From Marinobacter nauticus (lineage in GTDB: Bacteria > Pseudomonadota > Gammaproteobacteria > Pseudomonadales > Oleiphilaceae): a stretch of 64,000 nt of DNA. The stretch spans positions 1,091,127 through 1,155,126 of the forward strand of contig NZ_RBJB01000003.1 in NCBI RefSeq assembly GCF_003634635.1, given 5' to 3'. The translations under genes were made by a program, and so were the position numbers. Positions 17,040 to 25,013 of the stretch are shown one piece after another (positions within the stretch are counted from its first letter, which is position 1; every line of letters begins with the position of its first letter). Under the pieces are notes generated by a model. It was given only the letters and a program-made list of their open reading frames with translations, was not told where the DNA came from and did not search any database.

Positions 17040-18488
17040 CTAGAAACCTCTCGGCACGGTTTGGGCTTCCACGAATTCAAACAGCCCTTCCAGACCACCT
17101 TCCCGGCCAATACCCGAGGCTTTCATACCGCCAAACGGCGCCTCCGGTGTCGGCCCGGTGCCGGTGTTCCAGCCCACGTGACCAAACCGCAGGCCGGCAG
17201 CCACCCGCTGGGCACGTTCGGCATCGGCAGTGAACACGTACGAGGCCAGGCCAAACTCCGTGTCGTTACCGGCATCAATGACTTCTTCCTCAGTCCGGAA
17301 CAGCGCCATGGGCACCAACGGACCGAAGGTCTCCTCCTGGTAACAGCACATCTCCCGGTCCACGCCCTGCACCACCGTGGGTGGGAAAAACAGGCCATCA
17401 CCCAGTTCCGCTGGCTGTTTGCCAGCCACCAGGCTGGCGCCCTTGTCGAGGGCGTCCTGCAGGTGCCGCTTCACCTTGTCGAAGCCCTGCTTGTTGATCA
17501 AGGGCCCAATGTCGATGCCATCGTTCATGCCGTCGCCGACGGTCATCTTGTTCACACGTTCGGCCAGCTTCTGACCAAAGGCATCCGCCACCTTCTCGTG
17601 CACAAAAATCCGGTTGGCGCAGACACAGGTCTGGCCGCCACCGCGGAATTTGTTGGCAATCAGGTTATCGGCGGCGGCCTCCAGGTCGGCATCGTCAAAG
17701 ACGATGAACGGGGCATTACCACCCAGCTCCAGTGCCAGCTTCTTAACCTGCTCGGCGGTGTCCACGATCAGTTTTCGGCCCACTTCGGTAGAGCCCGTGA
17801 AACTGAGCATGGGTACATCTTTATGTTCACACAGCACCTTGCCGATCACGCTGGCCTTACCCATCACCAGGTTGACCATGCCATCCGGCAGGTCGAGTTT
17901 ATCCATCACGCTGAAAAAGGCGATCATGGTCAGCGGCGTCTCGCTGGCCGGCTTGATGACCGAGGGGCAACCCGCCGCCAGGGCCGCCGACAACTTCTTG
18001 GCGATCATGCCAATGGGAAAGTTCCAGGGCACAATCAGCCCGGTTACGCCCACAGGCCGATAGTGAACCGTCCAGGTGCAATCCTTGGGCTTTTCCGGAA
18101 TCGTGTGGGAATCAAGAGCGCTGATGTGCTTGGCACAGTAATCGAAGAAACCGGCGGCGTAATCCACCTCGCCCTGGGCTTCCTTCCAGGGCTTGCCATG
18201 CTCCATACACAGGATGCGGCCAATCTCTTCGCGGTTTTCTTTCAGGCCGTCACGAATATCCTCCAGCCACTTGCGGCGGGTTTCAATCGGCCAGGGATTG
18301 GTGAGCCGGAGCGCTGATTGTCCAGCCTCCACCGCTGCCACAACATCTTCCTCCGGCATCGACGGCACTTTGGCAATCACCGAGCCGGTGGCCGGGTTGT
18401 AAACGTCGAACGTGGCACCGCCGGCAGAGTCTTTCCAGCGCCCGCCAATGTAGCCTGTGAGGTTTTCCAGTAGTGGTGACTCGATCAT
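17040..18488 (-). CDS. gabD: NAD(P)-dependent succinate-semialdehyde dehydrogenase
   Basis: A 482-residue aldehyde dehydrogenase, the same length as E. coli GabD. The active-site blocks are ELGGNAPFIVFDDADL (catalytic glutamate) and GGGQTCVCANR (catalytic cysteine); NFPIGMIAKK and FTGSTEVGRK form the cofactor-binding regions. The product oxidises succinate semialdehyde to succinate in GABA and polyamine breakdown. The start at MIESPLLENL has a strong AAGAGGAG site; an upstream in-frame ATG lacks one. It is divergent from an acetylpolyamine deacetylase-like gene, which fits a polyamine/GABA role. Other semialdehyde substrates remain possible. Confidence 0.88.
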   Translation of the reverse strand: MIESPLLENLTGYIGGRWKDSAGGATFDVYNPATGSVIAKVPSMPEEDVVAAVEAGQSALRLTNPWPIETRRKWLEDIRDGLKENREEIGRILCMEHGKPWKEAQGEVDYAAGFFDYCAKHISALDSHTIPEKPKDCTWTVHYRPVGVTGLIVPWNFPIGMIAKKLSAALAAGCPSVIKPASETPLTMIAFFSVMDKLDLPDGMVNLVMGKASVIGKVLCEHKDVPMLSFTGSTEVGRKLIVDTAEQVKKLALELGGNAPFIVFDDADLEAAADNLIANKFRGGGQTCVCANRIFVHEKVADAFGQKLAERVNKMTVGDGMNDGIDIGPLINKQGFDKVKRHLQDALDKGASLVAGKQPAELGDGLFFPPTVVQGVDREMCCYQEETFGPLVPMALFRTEEEVIDAGNDTEFGLASYVFTADAERAQRVAAGLRFGHVGWNTGTGPTPEAPFGGMKASGIGREGGLEGLFEFVEAQTVPRGF

Positions 18489-18514
18489 CTCGGCTCCTCT
18501 TGCATGACTGGTGA

Positions 18515-18531
18515 CGCCCCGGACCGGGGCG
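18515..18531. promoter_or_regulatory. Perfect GC-rich palindrome in the gabD leader
   Basis: CGCCCCGG (18515-18522) and CCGGGGCG (18524-18531) form an 8-1-8 palindrome 27 bp before the gabD start. Its symmetry suggests an operator or a leader hairpin; no known regulator site is recognised. Confidence 0.4.
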
Positions 18532-18615
18532 GAGTTCATAAGCAACGCGTGCCTTTCATAGTGGATCCTGAGTAGCGGCCTGTAAAGTCAGGGGGAGATT
18601 TCCTGGCCGTCATTT

Positions 18616-18643
18616 TTGACCCGGGCGGGTGACTGCCTATACT
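18616..18643 (+). promoter_or_regulatory. Sigma-70 promoter for the deacetylase gene
   Basis: TTGACC at 18616-18621, a 16-bp spacer and TATACT at 18638-18643; each element matches the consensus at five of six positions. It lies about 50 bp before the ATG at 18694, which has an AAGGAG ribosome site. Confidence 0.6.
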
Positions 18644-18693
18644 CGAAGGAGAGTTTTTACAGGCTCTCCCTGACACCCCAAGGAGACGGATTC

Positions 18694-19707
18694 ATGAAAG
18701 CATTTTTTCATCCGACGCAGGACCTGCACATCCCGAAGACGTATTTCACCCGAGGCCAGATGCGCCAGCCTCAGGAGGTGCCTGATCGCACCGGCCAGAT
18801 GCTTGAAGGCCTGAAAGCCATGGGCATCCCGGTACTGCAGCCGGCCGACCAGGGCGCCGGCCCGATCTCCAAGGTGCACGACCTGGGTTACCTGCGATTC
18901 CTCGAATCCGCCCACCGGCGCTGGATGGAAATGGAAGACTGGGGCGACGAGGTAATGTCGAATATTTTCGTACGTTCCCCCAACGCCATGCGGGGCATCC
19001 TGGCAGAAGCCGCCTGTTACCTGGCAGACGGCAGCTGCCCCATTGGCGAGAATACCTGGAAAGCGGCCTACTGGTCGGCCCAGACCGCCCTGGGTGCCGC
19101 CGACGCGCTGATCGCCGGAGAGCGCAACGCCTACGCTGTGTGCAGGCCACCAGGCCATCACGCCCGCAAGGACGCCGCCGGTGGATTCTGCTACCTGAAC
19201 AACGCCGCCATCGCGGCCGAGCACCTGAAGAGCCGGTTCCCGCGAACGGTGATCCTGGACACCGACATGCATCATGGCCAGGGCATTCAGGAGATCTTCT
19301 ACGACCGCAGCGACGTGCTGTACATCTCCATCCACGGCGACCCCACCAACTTTTATCCGGTGGTCAGCGGCTTCGAGGACGAACGTGGGGAAGGCGAAGG
19401 CTATGGCTACAACATCAACCTGCCCATGCCCCACGGCTCCAGCGAGGAGGATTTCTTCGCCAAACTGGATGAAGCCGTGGCCGCCATTCGCCTGTACCAG
19501 CCGGATGTGCTGATCCTGACCCTGGGCTTCGATATCTACAAGAACGACCCGCAGGCGAAAGTATCGGTGACTTCCGAAGGCTTCTGCCGGCTGAGCACGC
19601 ACCTTCGTCAGCTGGGCTTACCCACGCTGGTGGTGCAGGAAGGCGGGTATGATCTGGACGCCCTCAGCGAGAACGTCCAGCAGTTTTTCAAGGGGTTGGA
19701 GGGCTGA
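18694..19707 (+). CDS. Histone deacetylase family protein, acetylpolyamine aminohydrolase-like
   Basis: A 337-residue zinc-dependent deacetylase. It has the RPPGHHA motif with the paired active-site histidines, LDTDMHHGQG supplying Asp and His metal ligands, and LGFDIY with the second metal-binding aspartate, then EGGYD near the C-terminus. Bacterial members of this arginase/deacetylase fold remove acetyl groups from acetylpolyamines or other small amides. The start is set by AAGGAG 8 bp upstream. It is divergent from gabD and ends against thiI with no gap. Polyamine catabolism is the best guess from family and neighbour; the substrate is not proven by sequence. Confidence 0.85.
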   Translation: MKAFFHPTQDLHIPKTYFTRGQMRQPQEVPDRTGQMLEGLKAMGIPVLQPADQGAGPISKVHDLGYLRFLESAHRRWMEMEDWGDEVMSNIFVRSPNAMRGILAEAACYLADGSCPIGENTWKAAYWSAQTALGAADALIAGERNAYAVCRPPGHHARKDAAGGFCYLNNAAIAAEHLKSRFPRTVILDTDMHHGQGIQEIFYDRSDVLYISIHGDPTNFYPVVSGFEDERGEGEGYGYNINLPMPHGSSEEDFFAKLDEAVAAIRLYQPDVLILTLGFDIYKNDPQAKVSVTSEGFCRLSTHLRQLGLPTLVVQEGGYDLDALSENVQQFFKGLEG

Positions 19708-21162
19708 TCAGACCGCCGGGGCATACACCTTGATATTGCCATGCCCCTCAGCCTTCAGGTGGCCGGCGTGCATGCGGCTCATGGTGCCCCGGTCACAGTA
19801 CAGCAGGTACTGGCGGTTGCCCGGCAGTTCCGCCACCTGCTGATTCAGCTCGTAGAAAGGAATTTTGAGCACATCGTTGTTTGTCAGGGTCAGTGGCGAG
19901 CGCTCTTCTTCAGACGGGTGGCGAACGTCGATAATCACGTCGTCTACCGACGGCGTCTGGATCAACTCCACCTCTTCCGGCGTCTGGGTGCTGTCCAGGA
20001 GCTGGCTGACCATGGTGTCGGTACGGTTAGCGATGGCATCGGCCAGGGCGGCCGGGTCCATGTTCGCCTCTTCTTCCTCCACCCGATGCAACCTGGCGCG
20101 GGTGACCGGCTTGCTGGAAATCACGCCGCAATACTCCGGCATGCTGCGGGCAAAGGGCTCGGTACCGATGTCCTTGGCAATTCGAATGATTTCCTGCTTG
20201 TCCATGGCAATCAGCGGGCGCAGCACCACCTCGTCACTGGCACGGTCCACCACATTCAGGTTGGTCAGGGTCTGGCTGGAGACCTGAGCCACCGCATCGC
20301 CCATGACCAGACCCGAAGCGTTGTAATCCCGGGCGATCTCGGCAGCCGCCTTGAGCATCATCCGCTTGAGCACCACGCCCCAGTGGCGATGGTTGACCGA
20401 GCGCATGATCTCGGCGACCACACCCTCAAATGGCACAGAAATAAACTTGACGTTGTGGGACGAACCATAACGCTCCCACAGGTAGTGAGCCACCTGGCGC
20501 ACGCCCACTTCATGGGCCGCACCGCCCAGGTTAAAGAACAGATAATGACTGCGAATACCACGGCGCATCATCAGGTAGGCAGCCACCGACGAGTCGTAGC
20601 CGCCGGAAATCAGCGTCATCACCGTTTCTACCGTCCCCAGCGGATAACCGCCAAGACCCTCGTGGCGACGATGGGCAATATGGTAGCTGTCGTCCTTTAC
20701 CTCAATACGAACTTCCAAATCCGGTGATTTCAGATCTACGCCTTTGGCGCCGGAGCCCTGCAACAACGCCGCACCCACCAAACGCTCCAGGTCAATGGAA
20801 CGGAAATCATGATCGCCATGGCGGCGGGCGCGAACGGCAAACGTCTTGCCTTTCAGGCGTTCGGCATAGGCCTGCACCGCCTTTTCGCCCACATCGTCAA
20901 GATCGACAAACGGAAACACCCCGATCTCCTGAATGGTCGAGATGCCGGGAATGCGCACCAGCTCATCAATGACCGGGCCGGCAAGGCTGCGGCCATCGGG
21001 CACATCCACATCCACCCGGTCCCAGCTGCCATCCACACGGATCTCCTGATCCAGCCGGGCCAGTAATTTACGGATATTCTGCCGCAACTGGCGCATCTGC
21101 TGCTGGCGAACGGGTTTACTCTTGATAGCCACTTCCGGGGCGGGACGAATCAGCAATTTCAT
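19708..21162 (-). CDS. thiI: tRNA 4-thiouridine synthase ThiI
   Basis: A 484-residue protein with the complete long ThiI layout: an N-terminal ferredoxin-like region and THUMP domain (about residues 60-165), the PP-loop SGGYDSS near 187 for ATP-dependent uridine adenylation, a cysteine in YCGVISS near 344, and a C-terminal rhodanese domain with its cysteine in LLYCDRG. It inserts sulfur at U8 of tRNA and also supports thiazole synthesis for thiamine. The gene converges directly on the deacetylase gene. Start at MKLLIRPAPEVAIKSK agrees with the family. Confidence 0.95.
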   Translation of the reverse strand: MKLLIRPAPEVAIKSKPVRQQQMRQLRQNIRKLLARLDQEIRVDGSWDRVDVDVPDGRSLAGPVIDELVRIPGISTIQEIGVFPFVDLDDVGEKAVQAYAERLKGKTFAVRARRHGDHDFRSIDLERLVGAALLQGSGAKGVDLKSPDLEVRIEVKDDSYHIAHRRHEGLGGYPLGTVETVMTLISGGYDSSVAAYLMMRRGIRSHYLFFNLGGAAHEVGVRQVAHYLWERYGSSHNVKFISVPFEGVVAEIMRSVNHRHWGVVLKRMMLKAAAEIARDYNASGLVMGDAVAQVSSQTLTNLNVVDRASDEVVLRPLIAMDKQEIIRIAKDIGTEPFARSMPEYCGVISSKPVTRARLHRVEEEEANMDPAALADAIANRTDTMVSQLLDSTQTPEEVELIQTPSVDDVIIDVRHPSEEERSPLTLTNNDVLKIPFYELNQQVAELPGNRQYLLYCDRGTMSRMHAGHLKAEGHGNIKVYAPAV

Positions 21163-21283
21163 AAAAAAGACTTTGATCGGAATAACGTCGGGTGGCGTAA
21201 AAGCCAGAAAGGCCTTAGTGTACCCTTTCGCCAGACTGGCTCAAAATCCGTCATTGCCGAAACCATCAGGAGCTTCACCAACG

Positions 21284-22666
21284 ATGACTGAAACCACCAT
21301 GAATGCCCTGGTCTCCCCCGAGGGCAGCCTCGAGATCCTTTCCAACTACGAGGTAAACCGGCTCAAGGACAAGAGCGAGGGTGGTCTGTATCGCCTGTTC
21401 CGTCAGTGTGCGCTGGCCGTGCTGAATACGGGCGTCGAAACCGACGACTGTAAGGAATTGATGGAAGCCCACGCCGATTTCGATGTACGGCTGGTGCCCC
21501 AGCCCCGGGGGCTGAAACTGGAGCTGATCAATGCGCCCGGCCACGCCTTTGTGGACGGCGAAATGCTACGTGCCATCCGGGAGCACCTGTTTTCTGTACT
21601 GCGCGATATCGTTTACAGCCATTCCCTGCCCAACAGCGTGGCCGGTTTCCGCAAAGACAACCCCGAAGACCTCACCAACCTGGTGTTCCACATTCTGCGC
21701 AACGCCAGGGTACTGGAGGCGGGGCGTCAGCCAGACCTGGTGGTGTGCTGGGGCGGCCATTCCATCAGCCACGACGAATACCAGTACAGCAAGGATGTGG
21801 GGCACCAGTTGGGGCTGCGCGGCCTGAGCATCTGCACCGGTTGCGGCCCGGGCGCCATGAAAGGCCCAATGAAAGGCGCCACCATCGGCCACGCCAAGCA
21901 ACGGGTGAAGAATGGCCGTTACATCGGCATTACTGAGCCGGGCATTATCGGTGCCGAGGCGCCGAACCCGATTGTAAACGAGCTGGTGATCATGCCGGAT
22001 ATCGAGAAGCGTCTCGAGGCCTTTGTTCGCTGTGGCCATGGTGTGATTGTATTCCCGGGCGGCGTGGGCACCGCAGAGGAGATTCTGTACCTGCTCGGCA
22101 TTCTGCTGCACCCGGACAACGTTGACCTGCCTTTCCCGGTGGTGTTTACCGGCCGCCAGGAAAATGCCGAATACTTCGAAATGATCGACAAGTTTATCCG
22201 CAACGCCCTGGGCGATGAGGCTGCCAGCAAATACGAGATCATCATCGATGATCCGATACGGGTCGCCCAGACCATGAAGCAGGGCATGAAAGACGTGGAG
22301 ACCTTCCGCCGCGCCATGCAGGATGCCTACTACTTCAACTGGATGCTGAAGATAGATCCGGTATTCCAGCTACCGTTCGAGCCGAACCATGACAACATGC
22401 GGGCCCTGGAACTGCATCGCGATCAACCGGTTCACCTGATTGCGGCGAATCTGCGCAAAGCGTTCAGCGGGATTGTGGCGGGTAACGTGAAGGAAAGCGG
22501 AATCCGGCAGGTGCAGGAGAAAGGGCCGTTTGAAATTGCCGGCGACCCGACGCTGATCAAGCCTCTGGAGGCCATGCTGGAGCAGTTCGTGGCGCAGAAC
22601 CGGATGAAGCTACCCGGATCCTCAGCCTACCGTCCGAGCTATCGCATTGTCAGTGGTGCGGCCTGA
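21284..22666 (+). CDS. ppnN: Nucleotide 5'-monophosphate nucleosidase PpnN (LOG family)
   Basis: A 460-residue homologue of E. coli PpnN/YgdH, matching along its whole length. The LOG motif is PGGVGTAEE, with VVCWGGHSI, CTGCGPGAMKGPMKGA and MPDIEKRLEAFVRCGHG as family blocks. The enzyme cleaves purine and pyrimidine nucleoside monophosphates to base and ribose-5-phosphate and responds to (p)ppGpp. The ATG at 21284 follows AGGAG by 13 bases; a second ATG five codons on is an alternative. The longer upstream frame has no family similarity. The gene is divergent from thiI. Confidence 0.93.
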   Translation: MTETTMNALVSPEGSLEILSNYEVNRLKDKSEGGLYRLFRQCALAVLNTGVETDDCKELMEAHADFDVRLVPQPRGLKLELINAPGHAFVDGEMLRAIREHLFSVLRDIVYSHSLPNSVAGFRKDNPEDLTNLVFHILRNARVLEAGRQPDLVVCWGGHSISHDEYQYSKDVGHQLGLRGLSICTGCGPGAMKGPMKGATIGHAKQRVKNGRYIGITEPGIIGAEAPNPIVNELVIMPDIEKRLEAFVRCGHGVIVFPGGVGTAEEILYLLGILLHPDNVDLPFPVVFTGRQENAEYFEMIDKFIRNALGDEAASKYEIIIDDPIRVAQTMKQGMKDVETFRRAMQDAYYFNWMLKIDPVFQLPFEPNHDNMRALELHRDQPVHLIAANLRKAFSGIVAGNVKESGIRQVQEKGPFEIAGDPTLIKPLEAMLEQFVAQNRMKLPGSSAYRPSYRIVSGAA

Positions 22667-22692
22667 GCCGCAACACTGACAAACACAACGTC

Positions 22693-23031
22693 TTACTTGC
22701 CGCCGTCGGCCGGCAGGCTGGCGTAGTAAGCTGCCAGGTTGGCAATGTCAGCATCGCTCAGGGCTGTGGCCTGACCCTGCATCACCGGAGCCTGTCCACC
22801 CTGACGCTGGCCTGCCTTGTACGCCTTCAGAGCTGCAACCAGGTACTGCTCTTTCTGGCCAGCCAGGTTCGGATAGATGGGCACCTGAGAGATACCGTTC
22901 TGGCCATGGCACGCGGCACAAACGGCGGCCTTGGCCTTACCAGCTTCGATGTCACCCGCGGCCATGGAAGCGACCGGTACCATCGCGCCAGCTGCGAACA
23001 GGCCCGCTACTGCAAGATGCTTCAGATTCAT
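22693..23031 (-). CDS. Class I cytochrome c (c4/c5-like)
   Basis: A 112-residue periplasmic haem protein. A signal peptide ends in ASMAAGD, followed by the haem-binding CAACHG and a downstream methionine ligand in APVMQGQA. Size and the [11 protein letters not shown] segment are typical of one-domain cytochrome c4/c5-like electron carriers that feed terminal oxidases. The start has a GAGGG site. It converges on ppnN with a 26-bp gap and lacks partner genes, so it is probably a stand-alone carrier. Confidence 0.9.
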
Positions 23032-23245
23032 TGTGTTAACCCTCTCATCGTTTTAACGTTCACATTCCGGCATAAAACCGGTCAGTAACTCAGGTTTCAC
23101 TTATAGCACACCCGCCCGTGAGCTCAAATGTGATAGATCAAGGACTTTCGTGCGACCATAGTCCTCTTTTACGCCTGAGCGTAGTGAACGACAGTACGAA
23201 CAAACCACAAATACCCAATCAGAGATACCACCGGAGAACCAAGCC

Positions 23246-24355
23246 ATGCCAGTTGAGGTACAGGAGCTCCCCTGCCGGGAAGGACACATCGGCCTGCTCA
23301 CCCTGAACGAGCCGGGCACACTCAATGCCCTGACCGAGGAAATGGTCAACCAGGCGCAGCAGGCGCTGGCGCAATGGGCCGAGGATTCCCGTATCTGCCT
23401 GGTGGTTCTGCAGGGGGCGGGAGACCGGGCGTTCTGTGCCGGAGGCAACATCCGGGCCCTGTACCCGGCACTGACCGGCGATGGCGATAAAGCCGCACCC
23501 GCGCGGTTCTTTGCGGCGGAATACCGTCTCGACTTTACCCTGCACCGGTTCCCCAAGCCGGTGGTGGGCATGGCCGGCGGCATTGTCATGGGCGGGGGCC
23601 TGGGCTTGCTGGCGGCCTGCCGTTACCGGTTAATCTACCCGAATGTCACCATGGCAATGCCCGAGATCAGCATCGGTCTGTTCCCCGATGTGGGCGCGAG
23701 CTGGTTCCTGAACCGTCTCCCGGGCCGGCTCGGATTGTTTATGGGTCTGACTGGCGCTCGACTGAATGTCGCCGACGCCTTGCGAGTGGGCCTGGCTGAT
23801 ATGGTGATCGAAGCAGACCAGAGCAGCGCCCTGCTTGAGCGGCTGCAGGAGGAACGCTGGAGCGGTGAAACCGCCGCCGACGACAACCGCCTGTTCCGCC
23901 TGCTGAACCAGCTGGAAGCGCTGGATTACCGCACGCTGGCTCCGGGGCACCTGGAACAGCACGAACAGACCATCGCACGCCTGAGTGCAGGCGATGAGCT
24001 ACCAGCCATCGTTGAAAAACTGGGGAATTCGGAGAGTACCGACCCCTGGTGGCAGGCGTGCATCCATACCCTGAAGACCGGCTGCCCGGTCACCGCCTGG
24101 CTGATCTGGCACCAGATACAGAAAGGCCAGCAGATGTCGTTGAAAGATGTGTTCCGTATGGAACTGGCCATGGCCGAAGAGTGCACCCGGAGACCCGATC
24201 TGGCCGAGGGCATTCGCGCCCTGCTGGTAGACAAGGACCGCTCCCCAGAGTGGTCTTACGCCTCGGTTGCCGAAGTGCCGCAAGAGGTGGTTGAACGGCA
24301 TTTTCAGCCGGTGTGGGATGACACGACCGACCCAATGATGCTGGACAGCCTCTGA
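23246..24355 (+). CDS. Enoyl-CoA hydratase/isomerase family protein, 3-hydroxyisobutyryl-CoA hydrolase-like
   Basis: A 369-residue crotonase-fold protein. The oxyanion-hole segments CAGGNIRALY and GGIVMGGGLGL, and the EISIGLFPDVGASWFLNRLPG block, are those of the HIBYL-CoA hydrolase (ECH_2) branch rather than of true hydratases; the length also fits that branch. Such enzymes release 3-hydroxyisobutyrate from its CoA ester in valine breakdown. No valine-pathway partners are adjacent, so the exact substrate is uncertain. It is divergent from the cytochrome gene. Confidence 0.82.
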   Translation: MPVEVQELPCREGHIGLLTLNEPGTLNALTEEMVNQAQQALAQWAEDSRICLVVLQGAGDRAFCAGGNIRALYPALTGDGDKAAPARFFAAEYRLDFTLHRFPKPVVGMAGGIVMGGGLGLLAACRYRLIYPNVTMAMPEISIGLFPDVGASWFLNRLPGRLGLFMGLTGARLNVADALRVGLADMVIEADQSSALLERLQEERWSGETAADDNRLFRLLNQLEALDYRTLAPGHLEQHEQTIARLSAGDELPAIVEKLGNSESTDPWWQACIHTLKTGCPVTAWLIWHQIQKGQQMSLKDVFRMELAMAEECTRRPDLAEGIRALLVDKDRSPEWSYASVAEVPQEVVERHFQPVWDDTTDPMMLDSL

Positions 24356-24356
24356 A

Positions 24357-24944
24357 TCAGCGGGCGGCGCCCGCCTGCACCAGCAGCATTTCAAGATCCT
24401 GATTTTTGCTGGCGCGGGCAAGATCCAGAGCGGTGGTGCCATCCGCCCGGCGATAGTGCACATCGGCACCGGCCGCTAGCAGCATCTCGGCGGTCAGAAG
24501 GTCACCGCTGGCCACCACTTTCATCAACAGGGATTCGCCACCCTGGCTGACGTTCACGTTGGCGCCCGCCGCCAGCAAGGCCCGGACCACCGCAAGATGA
24601 CCATTTTCAGCAGCCTGGATAACCGCGGTATTGCCGTCGGCACTGCGTGCATTCACCTCTGCGCCCGCAGCCAGTAACAACCGGACAATGCGGCGGTTAC
24701 CGTTGGTGGCAGCCACCATAAGCGGAGTTTGCTCCGCTCTGGCCTGGGCATCCGGCCTTACCCCCCTGGACAGCAGCTCAAGTACCGCCCGATCCTCATT
24801 GGCGCGCACCGCAGCCATCAGTTCCTCCGGGCCGGCACCGGCCTCTCCGGGTTCAGGTGCTGACCCGGTTGTACTGCATCCGGCCAGCAGCGTCAGTGCC
24901 AGGAAAAATACCAGGTGGAAATAGCTGCTCGCGTCCCTGCCCAT
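24357..24944 (-). CDS. Ankyrin-repeat lipoprotein
   Basis: A 195-residue predicted lipoprotein. The signal sequence ends in LTLLAGC, giving a lipobox cysteine at about residue 23, then a short Pro/Glu/Gly linker. Four to five ankyrin repeats follow, recognisable by TPLMVAATNG, TAVIQAAENGH and TALDLARASKN units. Ankyrin repeats mediate protein-protein contacts; the partner is unknown. The stop codon nearly touches that of the HIBYL-CoA hydrolase-like gene on the other strand. Confidence 0.82.
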   Translation of the reverse strand: MGRDASSYFHLVFFLALTLLAGCSTTGSAPEPGEAGAGPEELMAAVRANEDRAVLELLSRGVRPDAQARAEQTPLMVAATNGNRRIVRLLLAAGAEVNARSADGNTAVIQAAENGHLAVVRALLAAGANVNVSQGGESLLMKVVASGDLLTAEMLLAAGADVHYRRADGTTALDLARASKNQDLEMLLVQAGAAR

Positions 24945-25013
24945 GTCGGAAGTCTCTTGTTTGCGTTTTGCAGCTATTCTGCTCAGCCAGTCACCGGAAT
25001 TAAATCGAACCGG

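Noticed and set aside
18597..18612. Possible sigma-28 promoter upstream of the deacetylase gene (TAAAGTCA followed by GCCGTCAT)
   Set aside because: The two boxes are 15 bp apart rather than 11, and a good sigma-70 promoter lies just downstream.
23131..23140. TGATAGATCA as an FNR/ANR site upstream of the cytochrome c gene
   Set aside because: The half-sites are only 2 bp apart; the FNR-type box needs TTGAT-N4-ATCAA.
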